From the NCBI GenBank assembly GCA_964423615.1, contig CAYRFQ010000129.1, positions 1 through 18,764 of the forward strand: a stretch of DNA of 18,764 bases, given 5' to 3'. Shown here piece by piece: positions 7,547 to 15,419 of the stretch. Position numbers and translations under genes: made by a program. This DNA comes from CAYRFQ01 sp964423615. GTDB taxonomy: Bacteria; Planctomycetota; Planctomycetia; Gemmatales; Gemmataceae. A model generated the notes under the pieces. The model worked only from the letters and a program-made list of their open reading frames with translations. It was not told where the DNA came from and did no database searches. The number at the start of each line of letters is the position of its first letter. Position 1 is the stretch's first letter.

Positions 7547-9130
7547 TCATCTTTGTAGTTCTTCGACAACATCAATTACCTTGAGGCCTCCCGGTGGCAG
7601 AGTAAACTCTTTCGTGAAGGACCTTTCATCTCCGTATTCGTCGTTAACTACCACTTTGATTTTGTGATAGCCCGCATCCACAACATAAGCCTCTTTTCCG
7701 GGTGGGGGTTCATCAGGACGTTCTTTCGGAGCGGTGAGATTTATTGCTCCGTCGAAAACGGTCGTTCTGACGTTCCTGCCATGTGTATCAATGACGATTG
7801 TTCCCCGGTCTGCGAAGAAGTGCATTGCCCTTAGCCCAAAGAAATACACCAGCAAGCCGAGCACGACTCCGAGGAGTCCTAGTATGGCCCAGACTTGCAA
7901 GCTTTTGGGTCGAGACGGCCTGTTGGCGTTCAGCTCTGCAGTGCTGTCGGCGGATTCCTTTGGCACCGAGAGGGCTTTCTTCCCTCGGGGAATCGGTTGG
8001 ACCAACATTTCCTCTGTTGAGCATTCCGTTTCCAAACCCCGGATGACGTCGATAACTTCTTGTACGCTCTGGACTCGTTGGGCGGGATCTTTGGCCATCA
8101 ACTTGAGAACCAGATTTGATAGTTCCTCCGGGACCTGCCAATTGAGCCGATGGGGTGGACTTGGATTGTCCATGGCCAGCGACATCAACAGACTTAGGGT
8201 GTCTTTTCCCTTGAATGGTTGTTCGGCTGTGCAAAGTTGGTAGAGCACACAACCGAGACTGAAAAGATCGCAACGATGATCCACCGAATCGCCCCGAGCT
8301 TGCTCGGGGGCCATGTAGGCAGGGGTGCCGAGTATGACGCCCGTTTTGGTGATCTGACCATACGCTTTGTCGACAGCGGTCGTCACTGACCGGGCGAGAC
8401 CAAAATCGAGGATTTTGATGCGATTCTCAGGATCGGCTTCGAGCCAAAGGTTTGACGGTTTGATGTCGCGGTGAACGAGTCCTTGTTTATGGGCGGCGGC
8501 GAGTCCCTGGGCTACTTCACGTCCGATTTGGAGGATTTGTGGAATTGTGAACTTCGCACCGCGTTTCAATCGTGCCTCGAGCTCTTCGCCCACGTGATGG
8601 ACGGTGATGATGTGATCGTGTTCCATCGCGGCCATGGCAGCGGCTTCCCGCAAGAAGCGGGCCTTGGCAACAGGGGTGTTGCCATCATTTGGCTTCATGA
8701 GCTTGATAGCGACTTTGCGTTTCAACTGTTCGTCTCGCGCTTCGAAGACGACTCCCATTCCTCCGGTCCCGAGGACGCCCGTGATGCGGTAGTGGCCGAG
8801 TTGTCCGATGTCTCCTGGTTGTTGGGGTGGTCCCAGAACACCGGAGACCATTCGACCTCCGTCATCCCAAGTGGCTTGCTGCTCGGAATGACTACTCGGG
8901 ACAGGATCAACCGAGACGGTGAAGGTCGTATCTGTTGATTGCGGATGAAGTTCGATTGGCTTCGGAAAGAATGACTCTGGATTGGTGTGTGTGGCCAGCA
9001 ACGCTTCGACTTCACGCCGAAGTTCGACGTCAGTCCCACAAGACTGGTCGAGGAAAAGGTCTCGCTCATCGGGCGAACACTCGAGCCATCGGTAAAAGAT
9101 CAGTTTCGCTGTAGGGTTTACATCCGTCAC
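7547..9130 (-). CDS. membrane Ser/Thr kinase lacking the beta-5/hinge segment
   Basis: A Hanks-type kinase of 527 residues from a GTG at 9130. That start is chosen because GGAGG sits 5 bases upstream of it; the ATG at 9160 has GAGG directly against it. An N-terminal helical module (LIFYRWLECSPDERDLFLDQ) precedes the kinase domain, which has GTGGMG (about 121-126), VAIK (Lys about 143), HRDIKPSN (Asp about 222), DFG (about 242) and MAPEQ. A transmembrane helix lies at about 411-432, followed by an extracytoplasmic beta-rich tail. Between HHVGEE and LEARLKR the strand beta-5 and hinge (normally about 16-17 residues reading like PFLAMQ-LxGES) are missing, whereas both other kinases in this window keep them. 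The hinge contacts the adenine of ATP, so activity is doubtful although the catalytic motifs are intact. It is not obviously in an operon with its neighbours. Confidence 0.9.
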   Translation of the reverse strand: MTDVNPTAKLIFYRWLECSPDERDLFLDQSCGTDVELRREVEALLATHTNPESFFPKPIELHPQSTDTTFTVSVDPVPSSHSEQQATWDDGGRMVSGVLGPPQQPGDIGQLGHYRITGVLGTGGMGVVFEARDEQLKRKVAIKLMKPNDGNTPVAKARFLREAAAMAAMEHDHIITVHHVGEELEARLKRGAKFTIPQILQIGREVAQGLAAAHKQGLVHRDIKPSNLWLEADPENRIKILDFGLARSVTTAVDKAYGQITKTGVILGTPAYMAPEQARGDSVDHRCDLFSLGCVLYQLCTAEQPFKGKDTLSLLMSLAMDNPSPPHRLNWQVPEELSNLVLKLMAKDPAQRVQSVQEVIDVIRGLETECSTEEMLVQPIPRGKKALSVPKESADSTAELNANRPSRPKSLQVWAILGLLGVVLGLLVYFFGLRAMHFFADRGTIVIDTHGRNVRTTVFDGAINLTAPKERPDEPPPGKEAYVVDAGYHKIKVVVNDEYGDERSFTKEFTLPPGGLKVIDVVEELQR

Positions 9131-9475
9131 TTTCCCCTCCTCGAGGTCAGACTTTTTCATCCTCAATTTATCTTACGGGCGAAGGATGGTCCAAGAGAAC
9201 TCACTGGGAAAGAGTTTGTGCTCAAGAATGCCTCTTGTCCACAAATTGGCGAGAATTTCTCATCCGAGATGGGGCAAGACAAGCTAGCGGTCGGGTTGTA
9301 AGGCAGTTCCTTGAGACGTGTGTATGGACAATTCGCTTGCACGGCAGCGGGGAGAGGTTGACGGCGGGTCACTACTTATTGAGGACTGCGGTGACAAAGG
9401 TACCAGGCCCGCTCCGTCGTGCCTGCTACCTTTGTCCAAAATCTCGAGGAGTCACCCTGTTTTGGGAGAAGGCTG
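9131..9475. other. 345-bp intergenic region holding a strong hairpin
   Basis: This region lies between two minus-strand genes. The only clear structure is the long hairpin at 9393-9436, annotated separately. No coding frame here resembles a known family. It should contain the promoter of the kinase gene at 7547-9130, which I could not define. Confidence 0.4.
9393..9436 (-). terminator. 16-bp hairpin downstream of the DUF2092 gene
   Basis: GACAAAGGTACCAGGC (9393-9408) pairs with GCCTGCTACCTTTGTC (9421-9436) with a single mismatch and a 12-base loop. It lies about 40 bases past the stop of the minus-strand DUF2092 gene, as expected for a 3' end structure. No T-run follows on the minus strand, so classical intrinsic termination is not shown; it could be an RNA-stabilising hairpin or a non-canonical terminator. 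Confidence 0.45.
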
Positions 9476-11047
9476 TTACCGGGTGCTGCCTGAGCCTCGG
9501 GCGGCGAAGGCCTTTGTGAGGTCGGTTCTCCTTTGCTTGCGTGCGGCATTGCGAGCCGTCATGGCTTTCCTATTCACGACAGCCATGTCTTTGCCAGCGA
9601 GCAAGCCTTGGATCTGCTTGCCGAGTTGTGTGGCGACATGTTTGCTCATCTCCTCGACCTGGTGAACCTTGCCGTCTGCAGCAACGACGTAGGCACGCAT
9701 GAATGGGATGTCGGTTGGTTTGTTTGCACATCTAAGCACGAAAGGGTCGGTTTGCCATTTGTAGTAGTCTCTGGAGATTTTGAAATCCTCTTCCATCTTT
9801 TTGTCGGTCTTTTGTCCTACATAAACGGTGTAGAGTTTGATGCCTTTTTTGCCAAACCGCTGTTCCACCTTCTCCAGATAGGGCCACCAACCGGGCATTC
9901 CCATGCCATCACGCCAGAACAGGAGGATGTAAGGCTTGTCGTCGGAAAAATCTTCCGATTTAACCAAAGTACCGGCAGCGTCGCGAGTCACAAACTTGGG
10001 CAGTTGTTTCCCTACGCTTGGATGAACTTCTTTTCTTTCGCCAAAGATGATGCGGTCCATTGAATCGACCAGTGGTTTGTTGGGCAGAGTCATGGCGAAG
10101 ACTTTTTCTGTCGCTGGGTCGTTGAAGCCCCAGTCTCCGAACCTCCAATCCGTAGCACTGAATCGTTGCCGGTTTCTGAGTTTTGGGTCGAAACACATGT
10201 CCATGTTAGGCACGAGTCGGACCGGCACCGGGGTCTCACCGCGTGAGACGTAAAGGTGCCACTGATGGAAAAGACGGAGATTTTTCCCACGCCCGTCGAT
10301 GACGATGTGGTCGGTCTTTACGGCACCGTAATCTCGAGTCCCACGGTGGTAGACTTTGCAGCTTTTCATCAAGCTCTCAAGGGCGTCGGGATCGAAGAGT
10401 GACATTAAACGTGGGGCATCCATGTTCCAAACGCTGATCGGTCGAACGCTCGGCAACTTCACCAGTTCGGTCAGTGACGACGGAGCGTCTTCTACGAAAA
10501 CACGATCGAAGGAGATACGCATGACATGCTCACCGTTCGAGCAGATTTTCGTGCGGTATTTGGGATTGGGCGAGTTTGTATCAAGCATCAAAAAGCGATT
10601 CGGCTTCGCGTAGGCGAAACGGTAGACGGTCGAGTTCCCACCCACGAAGCCCATGGTCCCTTGTTCATCGATGTAGTAATCGACCGAGAAAGCGATAGAA
10701 TCTTGTGCTTCCAGGAACCGAGCCATTCGCCGGAGCACTTGCTTGGCTTTGACAGTATCGTCCGGCTTGACGGGCTTCTCCTTGGTAGTCTTCAACGGGA
10801 GTTCTGGATGGACCGCGTCGTAACCGCCATTCGGGAGTTTGACCAGTCGTCCAACATAGTCGGGTCTTTTTGGACGGGGCGGAAAAACTAGCTTGCCTGG
10901 CAGTGGGTTGGTCCCCTTGGCGAGCTTCAACGGCTTTTTCCCTGAAGTCGTGTCGGGGGACTGGCAAAGGACTGGGGAGGTCATTGCCATCATGGCGATG
11001 CACGTAGTGATGCCTCGTTTCAGTCCGGGTGGAAAGGGACCGTTCAT
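9476..11047 (-). CDS. exported DUF2092 protein with a cysteine-less thioredoxin-like domain
   Basis: A 523-residue protein with a Sec signal peptide (KRGITTCIAMMAMTSPVLCQ, about 10-29). A proline- and lysine-rich linker is followed by a DUF2092-type outer-membrane-lipoprotein-carrier-like domain (about 100-310: VLRRMARFLEAQDSIAFSVD ... YRFAYAKPNRFLM). A redoxin-like domain follows (about 345-475: GKQLPKFVTRDAAGTLV ... KPYILLFWRDGMGMPGWWPY ... AYVVAADGKV). In active thioredoxin folds the segment after FW carries CxxC; here it reads RDGMGMPG with no cysteine, so redox activity is unlikely. GAGG lies 6 bases upstream of the ATG, a good ribosome site. Location is probably periplasmic; function is unknown. 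Planctomycetes commonly pair these domains, though usually with a WCxxC-type site. Confidence 0.85.
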   Translation of the reverse strand: MNGPFPPGLKRGITTCIAMMAMTSPVLCQSPDTTSGKKPLKLAKGTNPLPGKLVFPPRPKRPDYVGRLVKLPNGGYDAVHPELPLKTTKEKPVKPDDTVKAKQVLRRMARFLEAQDSIAFSVDYYIDEQGTMGFVGGNSTVYRFAYAKPNRFLMLDTNSPNPKYRTKICSNGEHVMRISFDRVFVEDAPSSLTELVKLPSVRPISVWNMDAPRLMSLFDPDALESLMKSCKVYHRGTRDYGAVKTDHIVIDGRGKNLRLFHQWHLYVSRGETPVPVRLVPNMDMCFDPKLRNRQRFSATDWRFGDWGFNDPATEKVFAMTLPNKPLVDSMDRIIFGERKEVHPSVGKQLPKFVTRDAAGTLVKSEDFSDDKPYILLFWRDGMGMPGWWPYLEKVEQRFGKKGIKLYTVYVGQKTDKKMEEDFKISRDYYKWQTDPFVLRCANKPTDIPFMRAYVVAADGKVHQVEEMSKHVATQLGKQIQGLLAGKDMAVVNRKAMTARNAARKQRRTDLTKAFAARGSGSTR

Positions 11048-11266
11048 GCATTACCTCGATTTGTTTGTGTATGGGAGTATGAAGTTTGAAACGTCTGGTG
11101 TGCACTTCGTACGGGAGGCCGAGGCGGATTCAACAAACTTTTGGTTCGTTCGGAAGAGCGTTACCAAAAGTGGAGAAACCCAGGCGAGGAACCCCGAAGA
11201 ATCTGGTGGATGGTTATTGGAGATCGTCGATGGCGTGGGCTTCGGACACTTCGTATTTTGCTGTTT

Positions 11267-11495
11267 AGAGCGGTTACCGTTCGTGTTCGGTACAGTTCGC
11301 AGTCGCCGAAATCCTGAGCCCAAGAGCGCCCTTCTCGAGAAAGGATTCCGGAGGAATCCTGCCTGTTCGGGTGCGTTTCCCGCTTCGCTCGCTATGATTC
11401 CCGCTTCGCTCGGGTTGGGGGCTTACTCCCCGCAAGCGGGGCGAAGGACTTTGAAAACGGAAAACCTGTAACTAATTAGATGCGTGAACCGCTCT
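11267..11495. repeat. dispersed repeat copy C with AGAGCGGTT inverted ends
   Basis: A 229-bp unit bounded by AGAGCGGTT (11267-11275) and AACCGCTCT (11487-11495). It shares its left end with copy A (AGAGCGGTTA, GCCCAAGAG) and its right end with copies A and B (GAAGGACTTTGAAAACG, then GAAAACCTGTA). Its middle differs and holds small hairpins: AGGATTCC/GGAATCCT at 11342-11360 and CCCCGC/GCGGGG at 11428-11441. It also has a 15-bp direct repeat TTCCCGCTTCGCTCG (11377-11391 and 11398-11412). Its right end overlaps the last codons of the kinase gene at 11476. Confidence 0.75.
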
Positions 11496-13074
11496 CAACT
11501 TCTGCCTTTCGCGATCGTGTCGAACGCAGGTGCCAACCGATCGACGCCAAGGCTATCGTCCACACGACTCCGAAAGTAAGGCTGGCCCATTCGAGGGAAT
11601 AGGGCAAGACGACCGATGAGACGAAAAATAGCATTCCGAAGACGTAGAATCTTCCCCAATAGAAGCACCCCAGGACGAAAAAGAAGAAGCCCGTGAGGAC
11701 ACAACAAAACGGATAGCTCGCGTAGAACATGCTTTCGTGCGAACCCTGTGGGAGGCTCTGGCTGATTGGGAGCAATAAGAAACACGCTCCGGCGTACGCG
11801 CCACAGAGGACCCAAAGTCGGTATTCGGCCGTCGTCGCAGCGGCTATCCGGATGGGTCCGCGGAACCAGCAAAAGACCGAAAACATGCCCAAGAATTGGG
11901 CCGCGTAGGCAACCGTGACATAAGTCTTGGAGTGCAAATTTCCCATCCAGAACGTGATGGCCAGGTGAGTCAACAATACGATGACGGCCCAGGATAACAT
12001 GACGTTACCCCAGGAGTGGAACTCGGCGTTCAGGTCGCTGCGTTCCAAGGTCCGCATCAATCGGTCGAGAAAGTTGATGCTGCGGATGCTGATCGATTCG
12101 CCCCGCAAATAGCGGTCGAGATCGTTTGCCAACTGTTGGGCGGATTCGTAGCGTCGGTTGGGGTCTTTCTCAAGACATTTCATGCAAATCGTTTCGAGGT
12201 CACGCGGGACGCTCGGGTTCAACAGCCGAACCGGTAGCGCTTCTTGGTTCGCGACCTGGAGCACAGTATCCAATGGAGTCTCGGCCCGAAAGGGTGGGCG
12301 GCCGGTGAGCAACTCGTATAGGATGGCGCCGAGTGCGTAAATGTCGGTCGCCGGGCCGATGGCCGACGCTTGACCGCGAGCTTGCTCGGGGGCCATGTAG
12401 CTGGGTGTGCCCATGATCGCGCCGGTTTGGGTTCTCGTGGCCTGGACGTCGAGTTGTTTTACCAATCCGAAGTCCGTGATTTTGGGGTGATTCTCGGACG
12501 TCATCAACACGTTGGCTGGCTTGAGGTCCCGATGGATGAGTCCGTGACCGTGCACGACTTGCATGGCCGAGGCGAGCGTCGATACGAGCTTGGCGGCTTC
12601 CCGAGAAGCTATAGGTTTGTCGCGGATTTTGTCGGCAAGGGTCCCACCATCGACGTACTCCAATGAAAAGTAGCTGTGGCCTTCGTGCTCACCGACCTCG
12701 TAGATTTGGACGATGTTGGGATGGTGAAGTCTTGCCACGGCCTCGGCTTCGACGCGGAATCGTTTGAGGTGTTCGGCGGGTGCATGTAACCCGCCAAGGA
12801 TCACCTTCAATGCGACGATCCGGTCGAGGTTCGATTGTTTGGCCTTGTAGACGATGCCCATGCCTCCTTGGCCCAAGACTTCGAAGACTTCGTATTGGCC
12901 GATTCGCCCGAGAAGACCGGATTCGTCGTCGAGGACCTCCAACGAGAATACCGGGCCATGCGTACCCGGTGCCTGTGCCGGCGTGACCGTCGGGGCGTTC
13001 TCGACGGTCTTTCGTGCGGGAAGGATTTCGGTGGGCTGCTTGTCGGCAGGAGGTTGTTCGTTGCGAGAGGTCAT
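11476..13074 (-). CDS. Ser/Thr kinase with polytopic C-terminal membrane domain
   Basis: A complete Hanks-type kinase of 532 residues from the ATG at 13074; the frame extends two codons further to a TTG. The kinase domain spans about 58-325 with GQGGMG, VALK (Lys about 90), an intact hinge (YFSLEYVDGG), HRDLKPAN (Asp about 183), DFG (about 201) and MAPEQ. After a linker the C-terminal 180 residues form about six hydrophobic segments (for example NVMLSWAVIVLLTHLAITFW, YVTVAYAAQFLGMFSVFCWF, LTFGVVWTIALASIGW), so it is a multi-pass membrane protein. This layout is common in planctomycete kinases of unknown target. It begins 28 bases after the SDR stop in the same direction and may be co-transcribed with it. 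Its last codons and TAA lie in repeat copy C. Confidence 0.93.
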   Translation of the reverse strand: MTSRNEQPPADKQPTEILPARKTVENAPTVTPAQAPGTHGPVFSLEVLDDESGLLGRIGQYEVFEVLGQGGMGIVYKAKQSNLDRIVALKVILGGLHAPAEHLKRFRVEAEAVARLHHPNIVQIYEVGEHEGHSYFSLEYVDGGTLADKIRDKPIASREAAKLVSTLASAMQVVHGHGLIHRDLKPANVLMTSENHPKITDFGLVKQLDVQATRTQTGAIMGTPSYMAPEQARGQASAIGPATDIYALGAILYELLTGRPPFRAETPLDTVLQVANQEALPVRLLNPSVPRDLETICMKCLEKDPNRRYESAQQLANDLDRYLRGESISIRSINFLDRLMRTLERSDLNAEFHSWGNVMLSWAVIVLLTHLAITFWMGNLHSKTYVTVAYAAQFLGMFSVFCWFRGPIRIAAATTAEYRLWVLCGAYAGACFLLLPISQSLPQGSHESMFYASYPFCCVLTGFFFFVLGCFYWGRFYVFGMLFFVSSVVLPYSLEWASLTFGVVWTIALASIGWHLRSTRSRKAEVESGSRI

Positions 13075-13102
13075 CGGCAATTATTCTGTGTAGTGCACTT
13101 CG

Positions 13103-13846
13103 TTAGGAGTACGCCTGGGTTGTCGGTTTGATGATCAGCTCGGGAATGTTGGCACGGGGTGGCATGGTACAAACGAACGCCACTGCTGCGCCGACGTCCT
13201 CGGGTTGTAGAATGGTACTTCGATGTTCGTCTGAAACAGGATTCGGACGATTCTCCAAAATCGGAGTGTCGACCTCGCCTGGGTAAATATTCGTGACGCG
13301 AATGTTGCTGTCTTTTTCTTCGATCGCCAGGCACAAACCCATCGCCGCCATGCCAAATTTCGACGCCGAATAGGCCGTGCCGCCGAGCGGAGTGGCTCGC
13401 TTTCCTGCCGTCGAACAAATGTTGACGATGATGCCGTCTTTTCGTTCTAACATTTGCGGTAGCACAGCGTGGAGACAGTAAAACGCACCATCCAAGTTGA
13501 TTCGGATCAGTTTGTCCCAGCCTTCGATGGTCAGTTCGCGACAGAGACGTTCTTTCAAGTTTGTGCCTGCGTTGTTGACGAGGATGTCGATCTGTCCGTG
13601 TTTTTTGGTCACTTTCTGGATGGCGGTTTGGACTTTCGCGGCGTCGGAGACATCGAGCTTGAGGTAGGACAGCTTTTCGCAGCCTGGTTGTCCTGTGTTT
13701 TCTTGTATGGCCTTGGCCAACTTTTCTTCGTTACGTCCGGCGATGACCACGGTGGCTCCTTCGGCTGACAACGCTCGGGCGGCCGCCAGGCCGATTCCGC
13801 TTCCACCACCGGTAATGAACGCCACTTTTCCTTGAAGTCTGCTCAT
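13103..13846 (-). CDS. short-chain dehydrogenase/reductase (classical SDR)
   Basis: A complete 247-residue classical SDR with a Rossmann fold. It has the nucleotide-binding motif TGGGSGIG (12-19), NNAG (91-94), the active-site tetrad Asn117, Ser145, Tyr159 and Lys163 (YSASK), and the YPGEVDTP segment after beta-6. AGRNEEK after beta-2 suggests NADP(H) preference (an Arg following the strand); this is inference. The substrate cannot be told from sequence. The C-terminus (IPELIIKPTTQAYS) is typical of the YdfG/short-alcohol-dehydrogenase branch. The ATG has no strong Shine-Dalgarno sequence. It lies just upstream of the polytopic kinase in the same direction. Confidence 0.93.
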   Translation of the reverse strand: MSRLQGKVAFITGGGSGIGLAAARALSAEGATVVIAGRNEEKLAKAIQENTGQPGCEKLSYLKLDVSDAAKVQTAIQKVTKKHGQIDILVNNAGTNLKERLCRELTIEGWDKLIRINLDGAFYCLHAVLPQMLERKDGIIVNICSTAGKRATPLGGTAYSASKFGMAAMGLCLAIEEKDSNIRVTNIYPGEVDTPILENRPNPVSDEHRSTILQPEDVGAAVAFVCTMPPRANIPELIIKPTTQAYS

Positions 13847-13956
13847 GAGGATTCACTTTCTTACTTGACCTGTACTTTGGCTGATGCAATTGTGATTTCG
13901 ATTATCGTATGGAAACGAGAGGGAATGTGAGAGGCCGGGGAGGCAGAGTAGTTTAG

Positions 13957-14971
13957 CTAGGTGGTCCTTTCATCCTTGCGAGAGGCCATACTCTTGAGAA
14001 TATCCTGTTTGCCTTTGACTCCCAACTGAGACTCACAGATACCGCACTCGCGGGCGACCAAACAGACCAACGATTCGCTTTGAGAAGTGTTGAGTTGATC
14101 ACAAACAACAATAGTACTCGCCGCCGGGTCGAGGTGGATCGTTGGCTCGATGTGGTTGGCAAAATCGATTTCTATTCGTGCCGGTCTCAATGTGGGAGAA
14201 ACAGCTTGGCCTGTGGCGACATGGAAGTTGGCGATGAGCGTTGGTACTCAAACTCGACACGTTCGATCCGTCCTGGTTTGGCCCGTTGGGGCGGAGCGAT
14301 GCGCTGCAACGCTTGGACGCCTATTATCTCATCGACACTAATAGTGTGAGTGTGAAAGGAGACGAAAAGTTCCTGAGCTTGACCGTAACAAGCGCAGTGG
14401 ATTTCGACCTGTTGGGCAAACGCTTGGGGGTCTTGGTCTTTTTCTTGGCAATGCAATCAACACCGGCTCCGATGAGGTTTCAGCTCGGCTTGACGCAGCA
14501 ATTCTCAAATAGTGGTTGTCGAAATCGATTCGACGATCCCTCGGGCGATGACTTTGTTGGCCAATTACGCCGGCGTCCAAGGATTTACCGGCCGACCCGA
14601 ATCGTTGGGTTCCTCGCAAGCGGTGGCAATAATTTGAGAGATTTGTTCGGGTGTGAACTTGCCGGGTGAACCAGACCGGTGGGAGTCGGAAAGAACGTCT
14701 TTGATAGAGTTTTTCGGGGCCCTGGGGCCACGTTGGCACTCGATGTTCACGAGCCCTTCGAAGTTGTCTCTTCATCGTCTCCCAAGGCCGACTTGTTTCG
14801 GGAGAGTCCAACGAGTTCGACGATGTGTTGGTTTTTGTGGCCTTGGAAAGCCGCCAGAATAATTTGAGGTCGTTGGGTCAAAGTTCGCGAGACGGTTCGC
14901 GACCGAGCCATGGCATCGAGAATTTTTTGTTGTCGCTCGGTGATGATGACTTTCGCGGCTTGTCCTGGCAT
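13957..14971 (-). pseudogene. degenerate IS630-type transposase, frameshifted and 3'-truncated
   Basis: Successive minus-strand frames carry consecutive parts of an IS630-family (DDE, Tc1/mariner-like) transposase. First is an N-terminal helix-turn-helix region from the ATG at 14971 (ITERQQKILDAMARS ... IILAAFQGHKN). Next is a second frame at about 14750-14565 (IKDVLSDSHRSGSPGKFTPE ... GRPVNPWTP). A third covers about 14456-14187 with the first catalytic Asp (ISVDEIIGVQALQRIAP, GRIERVEFEYQR). A fourth covers about 14190-13985 with the second Asp (IVVCDQLNTSQSE, GVKGKQDILKSMASR). At least three frame changes separate them. Similarity ends at KSMASR, so the third acidic residue and the C-terminus are gone. 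It cannot encode an active enzyme. Confidence 0.85.
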
Positions 14972-15067
14972 AAACGAATCCTTCCTGTATCTTTGGAGAA
15001 TTTGAGAAGATAGGAAGGTAAAACAAATATTCACTGACATGCAAGACTATTTGCTGACAACATGTAC
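13957..15067 (-). mobile_element. IS630-family insertion sequence remnant with one terminal repeat
   Basis: The element holds the dead transposase and keeps the terminus upstream of it: about 15031-15067, ending TGCTGACAACATGTAC and followed by TA at 15068-15069, within CTAG (15067-15070). IS630-type elements insert at TA, often within CTAG, and duplicate TA. The same terminus recurs inverted at 18713. The distal terminal repeat is absent near 13957, so the 3' side has been deleted. The left boundary is approximate. Confidence 0.75.
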
Positions 15068-15188
15068 TAGGATCTCTCACCCCTCCGGGGCTGAAAATCG
15101 AAAACACGACACTTGTTTAGCCGACTGCCCATGGGGAGAAGGACTTTGAAAACGAAAACCTGTACTCAATACAAACGTGAATCGCTTT
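15068..15188. repeat. dispersed repeat copy B, right part, cut by the IS630 element
   Basis: The match to copy A begins at the TAG next to the IS630 tip. It includes the identical 42-bp run 15088-15129 (copy A 6511-6552), then GGACTTTGAAAACG and GAAAACCTGTA. It ends in AATCGCTTT (15180-15188), a degenerate version of the family terminus AACCGCTCT. Copy A has an intact CTAG at 6490-6493 exactly where copy B meets the IS, so the IS appears to have inserted into this repeat. The left part of the copy was not found on the far side of the IS. Confidence 0.7.
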
Positions 15189-15419
15189 GAAAGCACAATG
15201 ATACCAGTATCGCAACCAGTATTGAATACCGCTGGAACCGGAGAAACCCACTCATACGGAAACGTCTCCAGCGCCGAGATCGTAGTGGGTGGAAAAGAGA
15301 GTGGCGGTGATTACGCCGTCATTCGCTATCACGTCAAGCCCGGCGACGAACCGCGATTGCCCACGCACTCTCGCGAAGACGAAAGTAAACAATCGAACGA
15401 GAGGGAAGGGAGGAAGTGA
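15177..15419 (+). pseudogene. 5' fragment of a cupin-domain protein gene
   Basis: The 80-residue frame from GTG 15177 (or ATG 15198) has the start of a small cupin: NTAGTGETHSYGN, VVGGKESGGDYAVIRYHVKPG and then RLPTHSREDES. The last part corresponds to cupin motif 1 (G-x5-H-x-H-x3-E) with one of the metal-binding histidines replaced (P-T-H-S). Cupins continue for another 60-100 residues; here similarity stops at about 15385 and the frame ends in charged residues, running into the transposase fragment. The start overlaps the terminus of repeat copy B. It is a truncated, probably dead gene. Confidence 0.6.

Noticed and set aside
7240..7575. 111-residue minus-strand frame between the lipoprotein gene and the kinase
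   Set aside because: It overlaps the 3' ends of both confident genes and shows no domain; a hydrophobic patch near its end is antisense to lipoprotein coding sequence.
11427..11441. GC-rich hairpin CCCCGC-AA-GCGGGG considered as terminator of the polytopic kinase
   Set aside because: No T-run follows on the minus strand and it lies inside repeat copy C, so it is better explained as part of the repeat.
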